From: Bacilli bacterium
GTDB lineage: Bacteria; Bacillota_I; Bacilli_A; RF39; UBA660
Reading direction: 5' to 3'
NCBI GenBank assembly: GCA_016302935.1
Contig: JAEDMO010000004.1
Span: 1 to 40,105, forward strand
DNA: 40,105 nucleotides
This document shows positions 31,575 through 37,803 of this stretch, piece by piece (positions within the stretch are counted from its first letter, which is position 1; each line of letters starts with the position of its first letter). Both the position numbers and the translations under genes were made by a program. A model generated the notes under the pieces. It did not search any database. It saw nothing but the letters and a program-made list of their open reading frames with translations, and was not told the DNA's origin.

Positions 31575-33350
31575 ATGGAAAATATTAACAACATTAATAA
31601 AATGTCAAAAGAAGCAAAAACTTCCTATTTAAAAGATCCTAAAATAAGAAAAGAATATTTATTACCCCAAAATCATTATGAATTTATTTGGTTAGTCCAA
31701 GAATTAGAAAATGAAGATATATTATCTTTTTTAGACGAAAACATGACTAATATGTTAGAAAACGATACTAAATTAGAAGGAAAATTAAACGCTATCATCA
31801 ACTGTGGTAACCCTCAAGTAAACGATTATTTAAAAAATGATAAAGTAATAGAAATGATCAATACTTTTCCCGATTTAGAAATTTATCTTAGCAGTTTAAA
31901 TTTAAACTTTGGTCAAAGTTACTTCAACTATATTACTAAAAATAATCATCTAGAAAAGTTTGCTAATCTAGGTTCTAATATTCAATTAGAAATAGTTAAA
32001 AATATAAATAACTTAAAACTCTTAAAAACTATCCCTATAGCAAACACCTTTTTAAGTGATATAAGTATAGAATGTGCTAGCTATCTAATTAAAGACCCTT
32101 ATTTCGAAAATATTTTTCTAAATCAAGACATATTTGAAATAGATAGAATGGTAAAAAAAGGACTAGTTATTCCCAATCATTTAATCACTAATAAACTTAT
32201 TAGTAAGTACATAGGTATACAAGACGTTAATATTTTTTATAATATAATGACTAACTTAGAAACCAATAACCCTTATTTAAAACAAGTAGTAAAAAAACAA
32301 ATGACCAAAAAGTATCATACCATAATTAATAATGTAGATCCTAACTTAGGTATTTTTAGTGAATATAAAGATTTAATAGAAAAAAACATCAAAGATAAAT
32401 GCCAGTACAATCTATATTTAAAATTAATTGATGTTGATAATCCTAACGAAAGATTAACTATAATTCAAGATTTTACCATAAAAACAATGTTAGAGATGAC
32501 CATCAGTTTATGCTATGAAGATTTAACTTATAACTTCTTAAAAAACATCCATATTATTTTAAACTATGTTAGTAATAGTAAAGAAAATATAATTCCTAAA
32601 GATAGATTACATATATATAATAAATTATATAACTATTATAATTTAACTATGGAAGAAAGAATAGAATTATTTAATTATTTAATTAATAAGGAAGAAATTA
32701 TTTGTAAGTTCTATGAAGATTTTAGAACTTGTCTAAATCATGCTTATCAAGATATTAAAGATTCTTGCTATAAAATAGATGAAAACAAATTAAACTATAT
32801 AGATAACATTCCCATCTATAATTTAGAAGGTGAAAAATTTAAAATGGTTATAAATCATACTAATATATCTAGAGATAAACAAGATTCAAATATTTTCTGG
32901 CGCGAAGAAAAAAATTATGTATCCATGAGCCTAATTGGAGATAGTTACTTAAAAACATTTAGAGATCCCAATGACTATGTAATTTTAGGCTTTAATGATT
33001 TTAATATAGATAATATTATGCATCTTTATAAGTCTGATTCATATAGCCAAAAAGAATATGGCAGTAATAGAGTACCCACTGTTGAAAATTCTGATAATTT
33101 ACTAAAAATTACTGAAGGATATAACGAAATTTTAATGAAAGAAAGTAGAAAATTAAAACCTAGTTATGTTGTATGTTATGACACTATTAAACAAGGAGAT
33201 ATTCTAACAAGTAGACATTTTGGCAATATTCCTCTAATAGTAATTAATACCCAAAAATATAATACCAGCATAACCAATATAAATCCTGAAAAAGATACAT
33301 ATATAACCCCAGTAGAAGCATATATAATAGATAGTTACAAAAGAAAATAA
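31575..33350 (+). CDS. Large unknown two-part protein coupled to mutL
   Basis: I do not recognise this 591-residue soluble protein. Residues 1-400 are rich in Leu, Ile, Asn and Lys and look all-helical, possibly a repeat solenoid (short helices separated by Asn/Pro turns). Residues 415-590 differ: 'FKMVINHTNIS', 'YVSMSLIGDSYLKTF', 'YVILGFNDFNIDNI' and 'KPSYVVCYDTI' followed by 'IPLIVINTQKY' suggest an α/β domain with several buried strands. The pattern of long helical part plus compact C-terminal domain is seen in scaffold or effector proteins. It starts two bases after mutL with its AAAGGAG ribosome binding site inside the mutL 3' end, so the two are co-translated. No signal peptide is present. 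Confidence 0.8.
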   Translation: MENINNINKMSKEAKTSYLKDPKIRKEYLLPQNHYEFIWLVQELENEDILSFLDENMTNMLENDTKLEGKLNAIINCGNPQVNDYLKNDKVIEMINTFPDLEIYLSSLNLNFGQSYFNYITKNNHLEKFANLGSNIQLEIVKNINNLKLLKTIPIANTFLSDISIECASYLIKDPYFENIFLNQDIFEIDRMVKKGLVIPNHLITNKLISKYIGIQDVNIFYNIMTNLETNNPYLKQVVKKQMTKKYHTIINNVDPNLGIFSEYKDLIEKNIKDKCQYNLYLKLIDVDNPNERLTIIQDFTIKTMLEMTISLCYEDLTYNFLKNIHIILNYVSNSKENIIPKDRLHIYNKLYNYYNLTMEERIELFNYLINKEEIICKFYEDFRTCLNHAYQDIKDSCYKIDENKLNYIDNIPIYNLEGEKFKMVINHTNISRDKQDSNIFWREEKNYVSMSLIGDSYLKTFRDPNDYVILGFNDFNIDNIMHLYKSDSYSQKEYGSNRVPTVENSDNLLKITEGYNEILMKESRKLKPSYVVCYDTIKQGDILTSRHFGNIPLIVINTQKYNTSITNINPEKDTYITPVEAYIIDSYKRK

Positions 33351-33367
33351 AATAAAAAAATTAATAT

Positions 33368-33396
33368 TTGACAAAATAAATAATATTTGTTATGAT
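33368..33396 (+). promoter_or_regulatory. Near-consensus sigma-A promoter
   Basis: TTGACA (33368-33373) and TATGAT (33391-33396) are separated by 17 bases, just after the preceding gene. Confidence 0.8.
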
Positions 33397-33421
33397 AGTG
33401 CCACTTAAAAGGGGGGATACT

Positions 33422-33709
33422 ATGAGTTACGAAACTATGAGAATGGAACAACTAACTTCAGCCTTAAGAGACACAGATAGCCTAACATATGCTATTCGCG
33501 CCTTAAACGATAATATCGATAAACTTGAAGATTTAGCCGAAGAATTAGGCAAATTTAATGAAAATATTATCATTTTAGAAAGACTAGCAATGGCTATTGA
33601 AAAACAAAACGAATTGTTAGAACAAAGTACCAAACCTAAAATTCGTACCCTAACTAACGAACCATCAGTATTTAACGTAACAGTAACAAATAACAAAAAG
33701 AGTGAATAA
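33422..33709 (+). CDS. Small helical, coiled-coil hypothetical protein, 95 aa
   Basis: The 95-residue protein begins MSYETMRMEQLTSALRDTDS. Residues 8-67 form an almost continuous amphipathic helix with heptad spacing ('IRALNDNIDKLEDLAEELGKF' type, shown here in part). A short basic/β tail follows ('KPKIRTLTNEPSVFNVTVTN'). It has no membrane segment and no enzyme motif; I cannot assign a family. The start with six G (33411-33416) as ribosome binding site is clear, and the reading from 33392 would begin inside the promoter. Strong promoter plus strong ribosome binding site suggest an abundant structural or regulatory protein. A hairpin that includes the stop codon separates it from miaA. Confidence 0.75.
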   Translation: MSYETMRMEQLTSALRDTDSLTYAIRALNDNIDKLEDLAEELGKFNENIIILERLAMAIEKQNELLEQSTKPKIRTLTNEPSVFNVTVTNNKKSE

Positions 33710-33724
33710 TTCACTCTTTATTTT
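33697..33724 (+). terminator. Hairpin between the 95-aa gene and miaA
   Basis: AAAGAGTGAA and TTCACTCTTT form a perfect 10-bp stem with a three-base loop containing part of the stop codon. The T run after it is short (ATTTT), so some read-through into miaA is likely. Confidence 0.6.
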
Positions 33725-33737
33725 GGTAGGTGAAATT

Positions 33738-34622
33738 ATGATAATAGTATTAACAGGACCAACAGGAGTTGGTAAAACAAAACTATCCATCGCATTAGCA
33801 AAAAAATATCAAGCAGAAATTATTAACGCCGATGCTATGCAAGTATACAAAGATTTAAATATCGGAACTGCTAAAATTACTGAAGAAGAAAAAGAAAATA
33901 TTCCTCATCATCTTCTAAGCTTCATAAATATTTCTACCCCTTATTCCATTTACAATTATCAAAAAGATGCAAGAAATATCATTGATAAACTAGAAAAAGA
34001 TAATAAAAATATTATCCTAGTAGGAGGAAGCGCCCTATATATAAAAGCAGCTCTATATAATTACACATTTCATAACAGCAAAATTGATAACACATATGAA
34101 AACGTATCTACAGAAAAGTTATATCAACAATTAAAAAAATTAGACCAAAACATCAAAATAGATCAAAATAACAGAAGAAGGGTAGTAAGAGCATTAAATT
34201 ATTATTTAGAAAACAATACCAGCATAAGCGAAAACAAAAGTGGAGATGAACTAATATATAAAAACACCATATTTATAGGACTAACCACCCCAAGAGAAAA
34301 TTTATACAATATAATAAATAAAAGAGTAGACAAAATGATTAACGATGGTCTATTAGAAGAAGTAAAATATTTCTACGATAATAGCCTAATTACCAAACCA
34401 TTACTAACAGGTATAGGCTATAAAGAATTAATAAGTTACCTAAACCAAGAAATATCCTTAGAAGAAGCAATTAATCTAATTAAGAAAAACTCAAGAAATT
34501 ATGCCAAAAGACAATATACATTCATGAGAAATAAAATGAATATCAAATGGTTCGATGTAGACTTTAATAATTTTTCCAATACCATAAGTGATGTTTCTAA
34601 CTATATTGATACTCTAAGATAA
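33738..34622 (+). CDS. miaA: tRNA dimethylallyltransferase
   Basis: MiaA adds a dimethylallyl group to A37 of tRNAs that read codons starting with U. The 294-residue protein has the P-loop 'GPTGVGKT' (7-14), 'IINADAMQVYKDLNIGTAK', 'PHHLL', 'LVGGSALYIKA' and the C-terminal 'GIGYKELISYL' with 'YAKRQYTFMRN', the tRNA-binding helix. The ATG at 33738 has a GGTGAA ribosome binding site; the longer reading overlaps the upstream hairpin and is rejected. mutL lies 2 kb upstream, loosely keeping the common mutL-miaA neighbourhood. Confidence 0.96.
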   Translation: MIIVLTGPTGVGKTKLSIALAKKYQAEIINADAMQVYKDLNIGTAKITEEEKENIPHHLLSFINISTPYSIYNYQKDARNIIDKLEKDNKNIILVGGSALYIKAALYNYTFHNSKIDNTYENVSTEKLYQQLKKLDQNIKIDQNNRRRVVRALNYYLENNTSISENKSGDELIYKNTIFIGLTTPRENLYNIINKRVDKMINDGLLEEVKYFYDNSLITKPLLTGIGYKELISYLNQEISLEEAINLIKKNSRNYAKRQYTFMRNKMNIKWFDVDFNNFSNTISDVSNYIDTLR

Positions 34623-34695
34623 ATAATATATTAATTGATAGTTAGTTAAAATGTAAGACATTTGTTTAATTTATCACAATTACTAAAAGTATAAG

Positions 34696-34725
34696 CAGAA
34701 TATCAACATGTATTCTGTTTTTTTT
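34696..34725 (+). terminator. Rho-independent terminator of miaA
   Basis: CAGAATA and TATTCTG form a 7-bp stem with an eight-base loop followed by eight T. The rest of the 220-base gap between miaA and the next gene shows only AT-rich sequence and a TATAAT at 34806-34811. Confidence 0.8.
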
Positions 34726-34842
34726 AATCCCACTTCAAATAGATAATAATTATAAATTTTTTTAATACTATAAATAATTAAGTATTAAAAATATAAAAAA
34801 TATGATATAATCAATATAGAGTAATAAATAAAGGGTGATATT

Positions 34843-37209
34843 ATGGCTAGTCTATCAAAATATTTTATTCAAGATGAATCTAATTTATTAGCGCGCAATG
34901 ATTGTATTGTCTTTGGAAATAATTATCGTTTTTCTGTTTTAACAGAAAGACTAATTAGATTAGAATATAGTCCAAGTGGTAAGTTTGAAGATCGAGCTAG
35001 TGAATTAGTTATAAATAGAAACTTTCCTAAGCCTAATTTTACCTATCAAAAAAATAAAGGTATCTTAGAAATTAAAACTAGATATTTCACCTTAAATTAT
35101 TTAGAAAATAAACCATTCAAAGGTAGTAAGGTAACACCAGGGAATACCTTAAATATTAAATTAAATAATACTAATAATTTTTGGTATTATAATCACCCAG
35201 AAGCCAAAAACATACCCGCTACTACTATCAGTCTAGATGATTTTAACGGTAAATTAAATAAAGGGTTATTCTCCCTAGATGGTTTTGCCTCTATTGACGA
35301 TTCTAAGTCTTTAGTAATCGATAATGACCAATATGTATCTAGAAATAATGATAATATTGATATATATGTATTTTTATATAATAAAGATTTTGGCTCTTGC
35401 CTAAAAGATTATTTTGCTTTAACTGGAAAGCCTTCATTAATCCCAAGATATGCCTTAGGTACTTGGTGGTACAAAAACGAAGCATATAATACAGAAGATA
35501 TCTTACAAATAAAAGATAATTATCATACTAATAATTTACCATTATCAGTAATATTGTTAGGAGATAAATTAAGTAATAGAGCATATAATATTAACCAAAA
35601 TCTAATTCCTGATATAGATAGTCTTATTAAAAATTTAAATAATTCTAATATCAAATTAGGCCTTACTATTAAACCGGATGTTTTAATCACTCCTGATGAT
35701 GAAAACTATAATACTGTAAAAAATGCCTTAAATATAACTAAAGATAAAGATATATCCCTATTACCATTTGATAATACTAAATTAGGAATATACTTTAAAC
35801 TATATATTAAAAAGTTAATAGAAAAAGGTATCGATATATTTTATATTGATTATCTAAATTACAAAGATATAAATTCCCTATGGCTTTTAAATCATTACCA
35901 TTATGCAATTGGTAATAGCGAGATTAAAAGAAACTTAATATTAAGTCGTAACGCTTCTATTGCCGCCCATCGTTATCCAATCTTATTCTCTGGTAAAACC
36001 AAAGTATCGTGGGAGACATTAAACTATCTACCATTTTATAATTCACAATCTTCAAATATTGGCATCTCTTTTTGGGCTCATGCCATAGGTGGTTATTGTG
36101 ATGGAATAGAGGACAAAGAATTATATATAAGATATATTGAATTTGCCACCTACAGTCCAATATTTATAATAGCAAGCGAAGCAGGAAAATACTATAAAAG
36201 AGAACCTTGGATTTATGATATGGGTAGTTTAAAAATAATAGAAGAATATATGAATACTCGTAATAAATTAATCCCATATATTTATAGTGAATCATATAAT
36301 TATTATGAAAATGGAATACCATTAATTCAACCATTATATTACAAAAATCCAGAAATATATGATGAACCAATATATAAAAATGAGTACTATTTTGGTAAAA
36401 ACTTCTTAATTGCTCCTATAACTAAGAAAAAAGATTTAGTTATGAATAGAGTAGTTCAAAGATTATTCATCCCAAAAGGTACCTGGTATGATTTTAAAAC
36501 CGGTAAAAAATTCCCCGGTGGTAAATACTATGTAAGCTTTTATAAAGATGAAGATTATCCTGTATTCTGTAAAGCTGGAAGTATTATTCCACTTTCTCTA
36601 AATAGCAAAGAAATATCCGTACCAACAGATATGGAAATTCATATCTTCCCAGGTGAATCAGGACAATATAATCTATATGAAGATGATGGTATCACTAATT
36701 TATATAAAGAAGGATACATTTTAAATACTTCCATAGAATATAATTACCTAGCCAATAACTATACCTTAATAATGCGACCTGTAGCGGGTAAAACCGGAAT
36801 TATATGTGATGCTAGAAATTATAAATTAAGATTTAGAAATACCAAAAAAGCAGATGAAGTAATCGTCTATATCGATAATGAGAAACAAGAAAATATTAAT
36901 ACCTATACTAGTGATACTGACTTTATAATTGAAATTAACGATGTTAAAACAACTTCTCAATTAACGATTAATTGTAAAGGTAAAGATATTGAAATAGATG
37001 CTGTAAGATTAATCAATGAAGATATTAGCAGTATCCTAATGGATCTTGAAATAAAGACAAATCTAAAAGAAAAAATCGATGCTATTCTTTTCAGCGATTT
37101 AACTATTAAGAAAAAAAGAATAGAAATAAGAAAATTAAAAAATGCTGGTTTAGATAAAAAATTTATAAAAATGTTTATCAAACTACTTGAATATATTAAC
37201 GAAATATAA
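34843..37209 (+). CDS. GH31-family (α-glucosidase-like) protein with degraded active site
   Basis: The 788-residue protein has the full GH31 architecture: an N-terminal β-sandwich, the barrel ('ALGTWWYKNEAYNTEDI', about 204-220), 'WAHAIGGYCDGIEDKELYIRY' (central part 411-430), and C-terminal β domains ('APITKKKDLVMNR', 'LFIPKGTWYDF', 'YEDDG'). Catalytic parts are altered. The nucleophile strand reads 'FYIDYLN' (Asp336 kept, neighbours changed from the usual W.DM.E). The acid/base motif W[ST]GD reads FSGK (Lys385, codon at 35995-35997). The R-x-H pair after 'YSPIF' is missing. A helical extension follows residue 735. It may be a sugar-binding pseudoenzyme or have changed chemistry. Cytoplasmic: no signal peptide. 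Confidence 0.85.
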   Translation: MASLSKYFIQDESNLLARNDCIVFGNNYRFSVLTERLIRLEYSPSGKFEDRASELVINRNFPKPNFTYQKNKGILEIKTRYFTLNYLENKPFKGSKVTPGNTLNIKLNNTNNFWYYNHPEAKNIPATTISLDDFNGKLNKGLFSLDGFASIDDSKSLVIDNDQYVSRNNDNIDIYVFLYNKDFGSCLKDYFALTGKPSLIPRYALGTWWYKNEAYNTEDILQIKDNYHTNNLPLSVILLGDKLSNRAYNINQNLIPDIDSLIKNLNNSNIKLGLTIKPDVLITPDDENYNTVKNALNITKDKDISLLPFDNTKLGIYFKLYIKKLIEKGIDIFYIDYLNYKDINSLWLLNHYHYAIGNSEIKRNLILSRNASIAAHRYPILFSGKTKVSWETLNYLPFYNSQSSNIGISFWAHAIGGYCDGIEDKELYIRYIEFATYSPIFIIASEAGKYYKREPWIYDMGSLKIIEEYMNTRNKLIPYIYSESYNYYENGIPLIQPLYYKNPEIYDEPIYKNEYYFGKNFLIAPITKKKDLVMNRVVQRLFIPKGTWYDFKTGKKFPGGKYYVSFYKDEDYPVFCKAGSIIPLSLNSKEISVPTDMEIHIFPGESGQYNLYEDDGITNLYKEGYILNTSIEYNYLANNYTLIMRPVAGKTGIICDARNYKLRFRNTKKADEVIVYIDNEKQENINTYTSDTDFIIEINDVKTTSQLTINCKGKDIEIDAVRLINEDISSILMDLEIKTNLKEKIDAILFSDLTIKKKRIEIRKLKNAGLDKKFIKMFIKLLEYINEI

Positions 37210-37215
37210 TATAAT
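37187..37215 (+). promoter_or_regulatory. Promoter of the T-box leuS operon
   Basis: TTGAAT (37187-37192) and TATAAT (37210-37215) are separated by 17 bases, overlapping the end of the GH31 gene. Confidence 0.6.
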
Positions 37216-37242
37216 TACAAATAAGAAATTTAAATGCGCATT

Positions 37243-37426
37243 ATTAGGAGTAGTAATAATTAATTATTATAAAGAAAGTTAGTGGCTGATGAAAACTAAT
37301 TAATAATGATTATGAACTTGCCTAATTGTTAAGTGCAATCGGATAAAACCGTTATTAAAATTAAGAAACAAGGTAGGATGGTACCGCGATAATTCGCTCC
37401 TTAAGTAATTATGGAGCGTTTTTATT
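37243..37426 (+). promoter_or_regulatory. T-box riboswitch, leucine-specific
   Basis: T-box leaders sense uncharged tRNA and let transcription continue only when the amino acid is short. The conserved T-box sequence TAGGATGGTACCGCG is at 37374-37388. An AGAAAG-like element and a 'GTGGCTGATGAAAAC' stem-I region lie upstream (about 37273-37296). The likely specifier is CTT (Leu) at 37317-37319 in 'GAACTTGCC'. The terminator is CGCTCC/GGAGCG (37395-37418) followed by TTTTTATTT; the competing antiterminator would use the T-box sequence. The Leu reading agrees with leuS downstream. The exact 5' limit is approximate. Confidence 0.9.
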
Positions 37427-37443
37427 TGTATGAAGGAGGAATT

Positions 37444-37803
37444 ATGCGTCTAATATTAGAATTTATAATTGTATTTATAGTTTTATATATAGTAAATAAA
37501 CTATTATTTACTAAAAAAGTAAAAAAAGGTAAAAAAAATAAAGATAAAATGCGACCTGAGATAATGTATCTAGTAACATTATATAAACTGGATATAAAAA
37601 AAATTGATATAAATAAATTAAACAATCAAATAGTATGGGTAAATACCATTATTATGAGTATTATCTATATGATTTGCTGTTATTTAATAAAAGGTTTCAT
37701 CTTCCAAATCCTAATCGGTTTTGTTTTATTAATTTTATTAATAATTATTGCCTATGGACTATTAGGCAGATATTATATGAAAAGAGGTAATGACAATGTA
37801 TAA
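37444..37803 (+). CDS. Three-TM membrane protein inserted between T-box and leuS
   Basis: This 119-residue protein is unknown to me. It has one membrane segment at residues 3-21, a very basic loop (24-37, 'KKVKKGKKNKDK'), a soluble stretch, and a hydrophobic hairpin (about 64-82 and 85-107). The true start is the ATG at 37444 behind GAAGGAGG. An earlier in-frame ATG (37411) lies inside the T-box terminator and is not credible. The gene ends eight bases inside leuS, so it is co-transcribed and translationally coupled with it, and is expected to be induced by leucine starvation. A leucine or peptide-related membrane role is a guess. Confidence 0.8.
   Translation: MRLILEFIIVFIVLYIVNKLLFTKKVKKGKKNKDKMRPEIMYLVTLYKLDIKKIDINKLNNQIVWVNTIIMSIIYMICCYLIKGFIFQILIGFVLLILLIIIAYGLLGRYYMKRGNDNV

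Noticed and set aside
37411..37443. Earlier ATG start for the membrane protein before leuS.
   Set aside because: It lies inside the T-box terminator hairpin and has no ribosome binding site; GAAGGAGG points to the ATG at 37444.
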